Source: Bacteroidales bacterium (lineage in GTDB: Bacteria; Bacteroidota; Bacteroidia; Bacteroidales; UBA932). Taken from it: DNA of 64,000 nt. Positions 1 to 8,021 of the stretch are shown one piece after another. The DNA is taken from the NCBI GenBank assembly GCA_017631435.1, contig JAGBTG010000031.1, forward strand, positions 62,001 to 126,000, written 5' to 3'. How positions within the stretch are numbered: position 1 is the stretch's first letter; every line of letters starts with the position of its first letter. Made by a program: the position numbers and the translations under genes. A model generated the notes under the pieces. It saw only the letters and a program-made list of their open reading frames with translations. It made no database searches and was not told where the DNA came from.

Positions 1-501
1 GTAAAGCCAACCAATGGCGGCAGCAGCTTTGGCATTACCAAAGTGAAGCGTGTGGAGGACCTTGAGGCTGCGGTGGAGCTGGTGTTCAAGGAGTATGATT
101 CAGTGATAATTGAGGAGAGCATTGTAGGCCGAGAGCTTACCAACGGAATATATGCCCGTGGCGGGGAACTGGTGAAACTTCCTGTAACAGAGATTGTAAC
201 CACCAGGGAATTCTTTGATTATGAGGCAAAGTACCTTGGTGAGAGCCAGGAGATATGTCCGGCTCAGATTTCTGCAGAACTTACTGCCCAAATTCAGGAA
301 ACTACAGAGAAAATCTACAAATATATGGGGTGCAGCGGTCTTGTGCGCATGGACTACATTGTCCGCGACGGGGAGATCTTCTTCCTTGAGACCAATACCG
401 TTCCGGGCATGACCCCAATGAGCCTAGTCCCAGCCCAGGTACGTGCCGCCGGCATCTCAATGGAGGAGTTTGTGAATACCCTTATTGAGAATATTTGCTG
501 A
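1..501 (+). CDS. ddl: D-alanine--D-alanine ligase, C-terminal part (5' end outside window)
   Basis: ATP-grasp ligase that joins two D-alanines for the peptidoglycan stem peptide in the cytoplasm. The reading frame is open from base 1, so the N-terminal half lies upstream; about 166 residues are visible. The segment NGGSSFGITKV at the very start is the family's ATP/substrate loop, and ETNTVPGMT near the end is the Mg-binding E-x-N-T-x-P-G-M-T signature of Ddl. The stop codon overlaps the next start (TGATG at 499-503), so it is translationally coupled to prmC. The assignment is firm; only the N-terminus is missing. Confidence 0.95.
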   Translation, partial: VKPTNGGSSFGITKVKRVEDLEAAVELVFKEYDSVIIEESIVGRELTNGIYARGGELVKLPVTEIVTTREFFDYEAKYLGESQEICPAQISAELTAQIQETTEKIYKYMGCSGLVRMDYIVRDGEIFFLETNTVPGMTPMSLVPAQVRAAGISMEEFVNTLIENIC

Positions 502-1481
502 TGACTTTACGCAATTTCATAGACCACGTGATGGAGCAACTAGCTCCCCTTTATCCGCAGCAAGAGTGTAAGGCGATGGCCGTGCGCATGCTTAAGGAAA
601 TGCTGGCAGGGTATAAGGGGTATGAGCATCTGGTTGAGCCGGCAACGGAGTTGGATACTTTCCAGTTGGAGGGAACTGCAGAGAAAAATCAGTCTTCCCG
701 GCAGCATTCCGGCACAGAAAAGTATCTCCTTTCATGCGTAGAGCGTCTTGCAACGGGAGAACCGTTGCAGTATGTGATGGGCTTTGAGTGGTTCTGCGGA
801 CACAAGTTCAATGTGGCGCCGGGAGTACTGATACCCCGTCCGGAGACAGAGGAACTTGTGTACAAGGCGATTGGATTTGCGGAGAGTGCGCAGAAGGAGG
901 CGCAGCAGCACCAGTCACCAACCCCTTTAAGAATCCTTGATATCTGCACCGGCAGCGGCTGCATTGCGTGGAGCATGGCGGCAGCGCTTCCCCAGTCAGA
1001 AGTTTACGCTTGCGACATCTCACAGCAGGCACTACAGATTGCCCGTGCGCAGCAGATTCAGTGCGCAGACAATATCCCCGCTAAAGTAAAATTCCTGGAG
1101 TGTGATATCCTCAGCCAGCAGGCGCAGCAGAAAATAGCGCAGGAGTGCGGCCAGGAACCTTTCCACCTCATTGTGAGCAATCCCCCATACGTGTGCGAGT
1201 GTGAAAAATCCCAGATGAGGGAGAATGTCCTTAACCACGAACCCCATCTGGCCCTCTTTGTTCCCGACAATGATCCGTTGAAATTCTACCGTGCAATCGC
1301 ACAACTGTCGGGAAGAATACTTGCCCCAGGCGGTGCCCTGATGTTTGAGATAAATGAGCGCTTTGGTGCAGAAACTGCCCAAATGATGCAGCAGATGGGC
1401 TACACCAACTGCCAGGTGCTGCAGGATCTGTTTGGGAAGGACAGGATGGTGGTGGGGTACAAGGAGAGCGTGAGCTTATAG
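501..1481 (+). CDS. prmC: Peptide chain release factor N5-glutamine methyltransferase (PrmC/HemK)
   Basis: SAM-dependent methyltransferase that modifies the GGQ glutamine of release factors. LIPRPETEELV, the glycine-rich SAM motif DICTGSGCIA and the catalytic NPPYV motif are all present in order. I chose ATG 501, which overlaps the ddl stop, over a TTG two codons upstream. At 326 residues it is longer than the usual ~280, owing to a Gln/Ser-rich stretch (TAEKNQSSRQHSG) between the N-terminal helical domain and the catalytic domain. Its last ~110 bases recur, diverged, at 3996-4102, and the AT-rich island lies between the copies. Confidence 0.95.
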   Translation: MTLRNFIDHVMEQLAPLYPQQECKAMAVRMLKEMLAGYKGYEHLVEPATELDTFQLEGTAEKNQSSRQHSGTEKYLLSCVERLATGEPLQYVMGFEWFCGHKFNVAPGVLIPRPETEELVYKAIGFAESAQKEAQQHQSPTPLRILDICTGSGCIAWSMAAALPQSEVYACDISQQALQIARAQQIQCADNIPAKVKFLECDILSQQAQQKIAQECGQEPFHLIVSNPPYVCECEKSQMRENVLNHEPHLALFVPDNDPLKFYRAIAQLSGRILAPGGALMFEINERFGAETAQMMQQMGYTNCQVLQDLFGKDRMVVGYKESVSL

Positions 1482-1507
1482 GGGGTACCTGTATGGGAAC
1501 TGGCATC
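1372..1507 (+). repeat. Left copy of a ~135-bp direct repeat flanking the island
   Basis: Covers the 3' end of prmC plus about 26 bases beyond its stop. It aligns with 3996-4130 with about 14 substitutions and one 1-base gap. Read on the minus strand, the bases after the prmC stop also match the C-terminal codons (CQFPYRYP) of the lipoprotein gene at 4081-4518. The repeated unit is therefore the ancestral convergent junction prmC/lipoprotein, now present twice. Confidence 0.85.
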
Positions 1508-1543
1508 GTAAGGTTCCCTGAGGCAAGAATAAGGTATTGAAAT

Positions 1544-2041
1544 ATGAATATGATAACTGGAATAAAAGACCAAATAAATAGTATATACGCCAAACTCAAG
1601 AACTTACCACTTGAAGAGGTTGAACTATATCCACCTATTCCTAATGATAGGATTATAAAATTTGAGGAAATGTTCTGTGTTAAGTTGCCATTAGATTATA
1701 GGTCTTTATTATTACTAAGCAACGGTTTTTATTATGATGGTCACGAAATTCTTGGAATTTCATTGAACTCACAAGATACTAGATACGATTTAACGGCTAC
1801 ATATAAGTTTGAACATTACGAGACTACAAATATCATGTTCTCTCATATAGTCCCATTTTATCCTGATGGATTTGGTAATTTTGCATGTTTTGACACAAGA
1901 AAAATGGATGTAAATGGCATCTGTCCCATCGTGTTTTGGGAACATGATATTGAATATGATGAAAATAATGAGCCTAAAATCATAAGTACCTCTTTTATAG
2001 AATTTATTCTTGATGAAATATTGTTTGAACAAGAGCCTTAA
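1544..2041 (+). CDS. SMI1/KNR4 (SUKH) family protein, probable immunity protein
   Basis: A 165-residue cytoplasmic protein without signal peptide. It follows the SUKH pattern: IPNDRIIKFEEMF and LPLDYRSLLLLSNGF near residues 30-62, then PFYPDGFGNFACFD around 104-118 (the family's G-x-G-x-x-x-x-D strand). SUKH proteins are widespread immunity proteins against polymorphic-toxin nuclease domains in Bacteroidota. The gene is AT-rich and opens an AT-rich island. No toxin is attached directly upstream, where the prmC 3' end lies instead, so the cognate toxin appears lost. The fold call is good; the immunity role is inferred. Confidence 0.75.
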   Translation: MNMITGIKDQINSIYAKLKNLPLEEVELYPPIPNDRIIKFEEMFCVKLPLDYRSLLLLSNGFYYDGHEILGISLNSQDTRYDLTATYKFEHYETTNIMFSHIVPFYPDGFGNFACFDTRKMDVNGICPIVFWEHDIEYDENNEPKIISTSFIEFILDEILFEQEP

Positions 2042-2098
2042 AATTCCATATAATAGTAACTGATTACCAACGGATTAATAAATACAACAATTAGGAAG

Positions 2099-2758
2099 AT
2101 GAATAAAATAGTTGAACAAGTTTTAAACAGTCTCATTAATGAGCCTGTTTTCAAAGATTTTAAGATCCGTAAATGTGACGAATGTCTGATCCAAAAAACA
2201 ACAGATGGATTCAATAAGATAGAGTTTGATGATCATTTCCAAAGTGTTGATCTTAGCAATCATAAATTGGCTTTAGAAATCAGACCTATTTTTGTCAGAA
2301 GATTTGATGTTTTATCAAAGTGGTTTGAGAAATATAGCTTTAAGGAGCTAAAAATACAACGCAATAATGGTCAAATATTTAACGGTATTTCAAATGAAGA
2401 ATTTCTATTCTACAACTCAGGAGAACACTTTGAGGAACAGTATAAAAAACTACGAAATAAAGTAATTGAAAAAGCACAAGTATTTTTTTATGACTATGCA
2501 ACTCTTGAACAACTTTACCAAAAAGAAGTTTTTACAATTTTGACAGGAGATAAAAAAATGCGTGATGTTGGTGCAGATTGGATATTTGAATACTTGAAAC
2601 TCACATGGATTGTAGATAGAGAAAATTACAATAAAGTGAAAGATCTCATTTTAAAACAAATTGAATTTATGATGTTTGGCAGAAAGCATCAAGAGCCTAA
2701 TATTTCTAAATACTATGATAGACTAGATGAAATTTTTGCGGACATAGAACAATCTTAG
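2099..2758 (+). CDS. Uncharacterised protein of the toxin-immunity island
   Basis: A 219-residue, charged, soluble-looking protein with no signal peptide or membrane segment. I do not recognise a family. It is rich in Lys, Glu and aromatic residues, with a mixed alpha/beta look, and ends in a Lys/Asp-rich helical region. It lies 57 bases after the SUKH gene and 33 bases before an orphan toxin tail, on the same strand and equally AT-rich. By position it could be another immunity protein left in an array of displaced toxin-immunity modules, but the sequence itself does not prove this. Confidence 0.55.
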   Translation: MNKIVEQVLNSLINEPVFKDFKIRKCDECLIQKTTDGFNKIEFDDHFQSVDLSNHKLALEIRPIFVRRFDVLSKWFEKYSFKELKIQRNNGQIFNGISNEEFLFYNSGEHFEEQYKKLRNKVIEKAQVFFYDYATLEQLYQKEVFTILTGDKKMRDVGADWIFEYLKLTWIVDRENYNKVKDLILKQIEFMMFGRKHQEPNISKYYDRLDEIFADIEQS

Positions 2759-2791
2759 ATGCGTAATTTAAAAGGGTTATGAATTTTTGAC

Positions 2792-2962
2792 ATGAACCCC
2801 GAATATAAAGAAGCTGGGGAAGATAGGTTTGAATCAGTAATTACTTATTCTGTACCGGAAGGAGAAGGGGCTAGAGACCGAATTTTTGAATATGAGAAAA
2901 AACGAGCGAAAGAACTTAATGATAAAGGAGAATTAGATAAGACTAAACATAAACGACCTTAG
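2792..2962 (+). pseudogene. Orphan C-terminal tail of a polymorphic (Rhs-type) toxin, 56 residues
   Basis: Short reading frame starting at ATG 2792, with an in-frame stop at 2780-2782. The sequence runs from RFESVITYSVPEGEGARDR through IFEYEKKRAKELNDKG to a Lys/His/Arg-Pro end. It resembles the extreme C-terminus of Rhs/polymorphic toxins of Bacteroidota, where a compact charged helix of the form x-FEYEKxRxxEL is followed by the chain end. No N-terminal toxin, PAAR, Rhs repeats or signal peptide precede it. The next gene starts 2 bases after its stop, the classic toxin-then-immunity order. I read it as a displaced or truncated toxin cassette. A genuine small gene remains possible. Confidence 0.5.
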
Positions 2963-2964
2963 TT

Positions 2965-3708
2965 ATGAAGTTACGATATGTGGCGCTTAATATTGAGCCT
3001 CGTCAATATTCAGGTTTTTTTAATGAACAATTCATTTTTGAATTTAATAAAAGTACTGAATTCATTAGAAATTATATCTCAAAAGCGATTCGAAAATTTA
3101 ATTATCAGACAGATGGTACATTTAACATGCTACTTATAAATCCGTGTGAAGAGAATGGGGGATGTAATATTCTACGAGCTTTTTCTATCCTTCAAATAAG
3201 ATTAGTAGTATTGCCTGATGAAGTAGAAAGTTATTTAAAAATGACTGATTTGACAGCCAAGTACGAGTATTATCTGTCGTTATTGGAAAGGGGTTATCAA
3301 CAAGCAAATATTTTTAGGCCTATCCCTATTAAAGAGTTGTTGGCAATTCATCAACAATTTAGAAAACAAGGATATAAAAACGAGTGGCTGTTTAAAAAAG
3401 TTAGAATTGCTCCATACAATATGATTCTATATTTTAAGTGCTATTTTACAATATCTGAATTTCGCCTTGAATTAGAAGCTTATGATATTAAGACCAAGAA
3501 TTTGATGTCAACGGGTATTATAAAGAAGACATTCCCAGATGAATTATATTTTGCAAAATCTTTTAAAAAGATAATTGTTGAAAATAATATGTTGACAATT
3601 TTAGATTTTCTATCTAAGCCAGCGTTTGAAATAAATTTAGATAAGATAAGGCAAGGAATATTTAACGTAAATGACATAGAAGGTCTGTGGTGGAATAAAA
3701 ACCGCTAA
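2965..3708 (+). CDS. Uncharacterised protein, probable immunity partner of the toxin tail
   Basis: A 247-residue protein without signal peptide or obvious membrane helix; no family recognised. Aromatic- and lysine-rich, with an Ile/Tyr/Phe-rich middle part (residues ~140-170) and a WWNKNR end. It begins 2 bases after the stop of the orphan toxin tail at 2792-2962, which is how immunity genes sit behind their toxins, and shares the AT-rich composition of the island. A hairpin at 3742-3774, followed by a T-rich stretch, could end the transcript. Function is inferred from position only. Confidence 0.55.
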   Translation: MKLRYVALNIEPRQYSGFFNEQFIFEFNKSTEFIRNYISKAIRKFNYQTDGTFNMLLINPCEENGGCNILRAFSILQIRLVVLPDEVESYLKMTDLTAKYEYYLSLLERGYQQANIFRPIPIKELLAIHQQFRKQGYKNEWLFKKVRIAPYNMILYFKCYFTISEFRLELEAYDIKTKNLMSTGIIKKTFPDELYFAKSFKKIIVENNMLTILDFLSKPAFEINLDKIRQGIFNVNDIEGLWWNKNR

Positions 3709-3741
3709 GAAAAAATCTAACATTTAAAAGAAAATGAAGTG

Positions 3742-3774
3742 AACCCCGAAAGTTAGACAAGAACTTTTGGGGTT
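3742..3774 (+). terminator. Hairpin with T-rich tail after the island genes; also resembles an IS3-type end
   Basis: AACCCCGAAAGTT at 3742-3754 pairs with AACTTTTGGGGTT at 3762-3774 (12 of 13) around a 7-base loop, followed by TTGTTG. It works on paper as a Rho-independent terminator for the gene ending at 3708. The arm GAACCCCGAAAGTTAGACA also looks like the terminal inverted repeat of IS3/IS150-type elements, so it may be an IS remnant. Confidence 0.45.
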
Positions 3775-3995
3775 TTGTTGTACTATTGGGCTACGTTATT
3801 ATGCAAGTATCCATTTCGCTTCACTGTAAGCATCCGATAAATACATTACCAACATTTTCCGCTATTACAATTTACAGTATGCAATAGCGGTGAGAAAGGG
3901 CTTTTGTGCGCAAACTTGTTCAAAAAAAGCAACTTTGCGCGCAAAAGGGGCATTCTGTGCACAAAGTTGCTTTATTGGGGGCTTTAAATCTTTTA
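3775..3995. other. Gene-free, hairpin-rich stretch at the right edge of the island
   Basis: No credible coding frame. It holds two perfect inverted repeats: CCGCTATT 3859-3866 with AATAGCGG 3883-3890, and AAAGCAACTTTG 3926-3937 with CAAAGTTGCTTT 3962-3973. Near-palindromic TTTGYGCGCAAA-like motifs occur at about 3903-3914 and 3934-3945, with a weaker version at 3955-3965. This may be the remnant of a small non-autonomous mobile element, but no terminal repeats or target duplication could be defined. Confidence 0.45.
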
Positions 3996-4102
3996 AAACT
4001 GCCCAAATGTTGCAGCCGATGGGCTACACCGGCTGTCAGGTGCTGTAGGATCTGTTTGGGAAGGACAGGATGGTGGTGGGTTACAAAGAGAGTGTCAGCT
4101 GA
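3996..4102 (+). pseudogene. Decayed 3' fragment of prmC
   Basis: In the frame of prmC this stretch reads TAQMLQPMGYTGCQVL, a TAG stop (CAG in the intact gene), then DLFGKDRMVVGYKESVS and TGA at 4100-4102. It matches the last 35 codons of prmC at 501-1481 with several substitutions. There is no start codon or catalytic domain, so it is a remnant and not a gene. It overlaps the 3' end of the minus-strand lipoprotein gene by 22 bases. Confidence 0.85.
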
Positions 4103-4130
4103 TAAGGATACCTGTACGGGAACTGGCATC
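3996..4130 (+). repeat. Right copy of the ~135-bp direct repeat flanking the island
   Basis: Partner of 1372-1507, about 89% identical by eye with one 1-base gap. Similarity starts at AAACTGCCC in both copies and ends at AACTGGCATC. This copy carries the intact C-terminus of the minus-strand lipoprotein gene, whereas the left copy carries the intact prmC end. That arrangement fits an island inserted at, or recombined into, the prmC/lipoprotein junction. Confidence 0.85.
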
Positions 4131-4518
4131 CCAGTGTGTCTTTTATTGTGATGCCGTTGCCGGTAACTATTTCATGCGTTTCCAGTTTCTGAACCCCTTT
4201 CCTGAAGGAGTAGACTGATATCTCCCATAACACGTCATCATAGCACAGGCTGTTGAAGAATCCAGACAGGCGTTTGTATCCCACAAGTTCCCCTTTGCTG
4301 TTGTAGTATTGGATGTGGGTGTTTCTCCAGTCGCCGCTTTCTCCTTCAATTACTTCTTTTATAACAGTCATTTCAGGAGTGTCGCACCTTATAATGGTGG
4401 AGTCGCTTTGGCTTTCGCCCAATAAAGCATCTCCTTTTTGTATGTAGTATGAGTAATCTTTTGAGGTACAACTTGCCAAAAAGGAGAGCAGTATGAGCAG
4501 CGTGAATCTTATGGACAT
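4081..4518 (-). CDS. Small lipoprotein of unknown function
   Basis: A 145-residue protein with a lipoprotein signal peptide: hydrophobic residues 5-14, then LASC with the lipidated cysteine at 17. It should therefore be anchored in the outer or inner membrane facing the periplasm. The mature part has predicted beta-strands (GDWRNTHIQYYNSKGELVG) but no family I recognise. It starts 18 bases after the trpB-like gene's stop on the same strand and converges on the prmC remnant. A copy of its last codons lies beyond the island at about 1483-1507, showing it was originally prmC's direct neighbour. Confidence 0.7.
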   Translation of the reverse strand: MSIRFTLLILLSFLASCTSKDYSYYIQKGDALLGESQSDSTIIRCDTPEMTVIKEVIEGESGDWRNTHIQYYNSKGELVGYKRLSGFFNSLCYDDVLWEISVYSFRKGVQKLETHEIVTGNGITIKDTLGCQFPYRYPYQLTLSL

Positions 4519-4536
4519 GGTTATGTAAGTTTGCTT

Positions 4537-5823
4537 CTACAAAAACTTCTCGTAAGCAGCCATGTCAATCAAACCGTGGCCGCTGAGGTTGAAGAGGATT
4601 ACCTCTTCGCGGCCCTCTTCTTTGGCTTTTAGGGCGGCGCGGATGGTTGCGGCTATGGCGTGGGTTGATTCCGGGGCAGGGATGATACCCTCGGCGCGGG
4701 CGAAAAGGATACCGGCCTTAAAGGTTTCGTCCTGCGGGATTGCTACGGAGTTGATGTAGCCGTCCTGTACCAGCTGGCTCACAATCTGGCCGCCACCGTG
4801 GTAGCGGAGACCTGCGGCGTGAATCTGCTCTGGCTGGAAATCGCTTCCAAGGGAGAGCATTGGGATTAGCGGAGTGGTTCCGGCGGTGTCTCCAAAATCG
4901 TACATCATTTTTCCCTGTGATAGTTTAGGGCAGCATGCAGGCTCTGCGGCTATGAACTCTGTGGTTTTTCCTTCTGTAAGGTTGTGGCGCAGGAACGGGA
5001 ATGTGATTCCGGCAAAGTTTGATCCTCCGCCAAAGCATGCGATGACTTTGGTAGGGTAGTCGCCGGCAATCTCCATCTGTTTTTCGGCCTCAAGGCCTAT
5101 GATGGTCTGGTGCAGCAGCACGTGGTTGAGTACGCTGCCCAGTACGTATCTGCAGTTAGGGGTGTTGCGGGCCATCTCCACCGCCTCGGAGATGGCAATT
5201 CCAAGGCTACCGCCACAGTCGGGCTGGGTGGCAAGCACATTGCGGCCGAACTCGGTAACTTCAGAAGGGGAGGCGTGTACCTGGCTGCCGTAGGTGCGCA
5301 TTACCAGTTTGCGGTAAGGTTTGGCGTGGTAACTGTTCTTTACCATAAATACATTAAGATCCAGGCCAAAGTGCTCGCACGCAATGCTCATTGAGGAGCC
5401 CCACTGTCCGGCACCGGTTTCGGTGGTGAGGTGGGTGATTCCCTGTATCTTGTTGTAGTATGCCTGTGGAATGGCAGAGTTCAGTTTGTGTGAACCTACC
5501 GGGCTGATGCTCTCGTTCTTGAAGTAGATCTTGGCAGGGGTGTCAAGGGCCTTCTCCAATCCGCTGGCGCGTACAAGTGGGGTAGGGCGGTAGATTTTCA
5601 GAAGTGTACGAACCTCGTCTGGAATATCAATATATCTCTCCTTTGAGAACTCCTGTGCTACCAGTTCCTTTGCAAACAACTGCTCCATGTCCTCCTTGGT
5701 GAGGGGCTCCCTGGTTTGCGGGTTAAGAAGTGGCTGCGGCTGGTTGGGCATGTCTGCCAATATGTTGTACCATTGCCTTGGGATTTCATCCTCGGGCAAT
5801 GTGATTTTTTTGGTTGTTTTCAT
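4537..5823 (-). CDS. trpB: TrpB2-type tryptophan synthase beta chain-like PLP enzyme
   Basis: PLP-dependent fold-type II enzyme of 428 residues, joining indole and serine into tryptophan or acting as a stand-alone variant. The Schiff-base lysine lies in GSHKLNSA (K113), with the substrate loop ETGAGQWGSS and the phosphate-binding FGGGSNFAG. The long N-terminal extension before RPTPLVRA and the overall length mark the TrpB2 subfamily rather than canonical TrpB1 (~395 residues). No trpA or other trp genes are nearby. It follows an ORF6N gene by 5 bases. The fold is certain; the precise in vivo substrate is less so. Confidence 0.9.
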   Translation of the reverse strand: MKTTKKITLPEDEIPRQWYNILADMPNQPQPLLNPQTREPLTKEDMEQLFAKELVAQEFSKERYIDIPDEVRTLLKIYRPTPLVRASGLEKALDTPAKIYFKNESISPVGSHKLNSAIPQAYYNKIQGITHLTTETGAGQWGSSMSIACEHFGLDLNVFMVKNSYHAKPYRKLVMRTYGSQVHASPSEVTEFGRNVLATQPDCGGSLGIAISEAVEMARNTPNCRYVLGSVLNHVLLHQTIIGLEAEKQMEIAGDYPTKVIACFGGGSNFAGITFPFLRHNLTEGKTTEFIAAEPACCPKLSQGKMMYDFGDTAGTTPLIPMLSLGSDFQPEQIHAAGLRYHGGGQIVSQLVQDGYINSVAIPQDETFKAGILFARAEGIIPAPESTHAIAATIRAALKAKEEGREEVILFNLSGHGLIDMAAYEKFL

Positions 5824-5828
5824 GGTAT

Positions 5829-6434
5829 TTATTGGTTATTGTTGGAAGTTGAAGTCTTGAATCCTATCGGTTTGCTTGACCCAACTGTTTTTGGTTGTTT
5901 TATAGACAAAGCAGCAATAGCATCATATATATTGTCCAGTTCATTCCTGATATCTTCAGAAAGGTCATTGACGGCTTTTATGTTTTCTTCATCAGTCTTT
6001 TCCATTAGGGCAAGCTTGGCTTTTATTTCTGCAAGTTCAGCAGTTATAGCTGCCGTTGTTGCCATATAATTTCTCATGGCTACAAATGTCCTGATAATTG
6101 CTCGGTTAACCTTTATGGCTGTGCTGCTTCTCAAGACGCTGGAGAGCATGGAAACTCCTTGTTCTGTAAAGGCGAGAACTCCGTATCTGTTACCGCCTCT
6201 GTTTGAGGTGCCATTTTGGCACCTCAAACTGGTAATCAGTGTGTTATATTCTTGATTTGTTAATTCAAACATGAAGTCTTCCCCTTCAAACCTCTCTAGA
6301 TTACGCTTAACTTGCCTTACAAGCTGTTTGGTTTCAACTCCATACAATTCTGCCAAATCTCTATCCAGCATTACCCGTTGTCCTCTAATCTCATAGATTC
6401 TGTTTTGAATTGTCATCACCTCGTTCATACGCAC
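5829..6434 (-). CDS. ORF6N-domain DNA-binding protein
   Basis: A 201-residue protein with an N-terminal ORF6N domain (roughly residues 8-100): IRGQRVMLDRDLAELYGVET, then QVKRNLERF, GVLAFTEQGVSMLSSVL and INRAIIRTFVAMR-type helices. A helical linker with the usual IGFKT-type ending follows. These domains come from phage antirepressor-like proteins but are common as single genes in Bacteroidales chromosomes. ATG 6416 (MTIQN) is a likely alternative to the start at 6434. It sits between radA (50 bases upstream) and the trpB2 gene (5 bases downstream) without other phage genes. Its regulatory target is unknown. Confidence 0.85.
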   Translation of the reverse strand: MRMNEVMTIQNRIYEIRGQRVMLDRDLAELYGVETKQLVRQVKRNLERFEGEDFMFELTNQEYNTLITSLRCQNGTSNRGGNRYGVLAFTEQGVSMLSSVLRSSTAIKVNRAIIRTFVAMRNYMATTAAITAELAEIKAKLALMEKTDEENIKAVNDLSEDIRNELDNIYDAIAALSIKQPKTVGSSKPIGFKTSTSNNNQ

Positions 6435-6484
6435 TATTTTTATAACAATTATTCTTTACCTGTAAAGATGAATGTGAAGAAAAT

Positions 6485-7906
6485 CTAAAAAATCTGTTTC
6501 ACTAAATCTGCTACAGTAGATATTTGTATTACTTGTAAACCTTTATATTTCTTCTCCTCGGGCTTGTTGAAGCTTGAGATGAATATCTTCTCCATTCCCA
6601 GTTTTGCGGCCTCGCTGATGCGCTTTTCTATCTGGCTCACCGGACGGATCTCTCCGCTCAATCCTATTTCTCCGGCAAATGCTATGTTTGCAGGGAGGCT
6701 GGAATCAAAGTTTGAGGAGAGGATTGCCGCAATGATAGCCAGGTCGCAAGCTGGGTCGCTTATCTTCAAGCCTCCTGCAATGTTCAGGAACACATCCTTT
6801 TGCGAGAGCTTGAATCCAACCCTCTTCTCCAGCACGGCCAGGAGCATGTTCATTCTCCTTACATCAAATCCCGTTGCTGAACGTTGCGGGGTTCCGTAGG
6901 CTGCCGTACTTACCAGTGACTGCACCTCAATGAGGAACGGACGGCTGCCGTCAAGCATTGCAGCCACCGCAATTCCGCTCAGGTCCTCCCCATGCATAGG
7001 GATGAACATCTCGGAAGGGTTGAGAATCTCCTGCAGGCCGTTGGAACACATCTGATATACTGCCAGCTCGGCGGTAGATCCAAAGCGGTTCTTTATGCTG
7101 CGCAGGATCCTGTATGCGTGACGGTTGTCACCCTCAAACTGCAGCACCACATCCACTATGTGCTCCAGCACTTTAGGACCGGCAATGCTGCCGTCTTTGG
7201 TTATGTGGCCTATCAGCACTACAGGTGTGCCGGTCTCCTTGGCAAAGCGGAGCAGTGCGGCTGCACACTCCCTCACCTGCGAGACACTTCCGGCAGAGGA
7301 TTCAATATTCTGTGAATAGATAGTCTGTATGGAGTCAATTATAAGGAGTTGCGGAGCAACTTCTCCTGCCTCCTTGAGGATGTTCTCCAGCAGGGTCTCG
7401 GCCAGCACCAGGCAGTTGTCATGCACACCGCCTAGCCTCTCGGCCCTCATCTTTATCTGTTTGGCACTCTCCTCACCAGAGACATACAGGGTGCGGAGAT
7501 TTTCATTCATAAGGGGAATCTGCAGGCTCAAGGTAGATTTTCCAATGCCCGGTTCACCGCCAAGGAGCACAAGGGAACCCTTTACCATTCCGCCTCCAAG
7601 AACCCTGTCAAGTTCATTTCCTTCCCGACAGTTTCCGGTGCCTGCGGCCACCTCTTTTCCTGCGCATCCCAGCAGGATCCTGCTCTCATTCCCGCTCTCA
7701 ATCTGTGGAAGGGGCTGCGGCTTGGCATTGCCCATCCCCTGAAGATATGTCTGGGCACGCGAGGTGAGGGCAGAACTCTCTGAACCCTTGCTCACAATCT
7801 CCTCCACCATTGTATTCCACTCTCCGCAGGCCGAGCATCTTCCCATCCACTTGGGGCTCTCATTGCCGCACGCACTGCAAAACCACGCCTTTTTTATCTT
7901 TGCCAT
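6485..7906 (-). CDS. radA: DNA repair protein RadA (Sms)
   Basis: RecA-like ATPase of 473 residues that drives branch migration during recombination. All family parts are visible: a four-cysteine zinc finger (C10, C13, C24, C27), Walker A GEPGIGKST at 117-125, the RadA-specific KNRFG motif near residue 275, and a C-terminal Lon-protease-like domain with the usual GEIGLSGEIRPV segment. A likely -7 box (TAACTTTG on the minus strand, 7929-7936) lies about 23 bases before the start codon. It is first in a minus-strand series with the ORF6N and trpB2 genes, which have no clear functional link. Confidence 0.97.
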   Translation of the reverse strand: MAKIKKAWFCSACGNESPKWMGRCSACGEWNTMVEEIVSKGSESSALTSRAQTYLQGMGNAKPQPLPQIESGNESRILLGCAGKEVAAGTGNCREGNELDRVLGGGMVKGSLVLLGGEPGIGKSTLSLQIPLMNENLRTLYVSGEESAKQIKMRAERLGGVHDNCLVLAETLLENILKEAGEVAPQLLIIDSIQTIYSQNIESSAGSVSQVRECAAALLRFAKETGTPVVLIGHITKDGSIAGPKVLEHIVDVVLQFEGDNRHAYRILRSIKNRFGSTAELAVYQMCSNGLQEILNPSEMFIPMHGEDLSGIAVAAMLDGSRPFLIEVQSLVSTAAYGTPQRSATGFDVRRMNMLLAVLEKRVGFKLSQKDVFLNIAGGLKISDPACDLAIIAAILSSNFDSSLPANIAFAGEIGLSGEIRPVSQIEKRISEAAKLGMEKIFISSFNKPEEKKYKGLQVIQISTVADLVKQIF

Positions 7907-8021
7907 AAACTCGTCTCTCCTTATACCACAAAGTTAAATAAAATAGTCTTATATTTGTAGAATGGGTGGCAGGGAAAATGCCTTACCGGTTGCAAATGGA
8001 GTAAAAATAAGATAACCAGAT

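Noticed and set aside
3906..4151. 81-codon plus-strand reading frame at the island edge
   Set aside because: It crosses the hairpin and then reads the prmC remnant in the wrong frame; the product has no protein-like features.
5829..7906. Prophage fragment
   Set aside because: ORF6N is the only phage-like gene; no integrase, structural or lysis genes and no composition shift.
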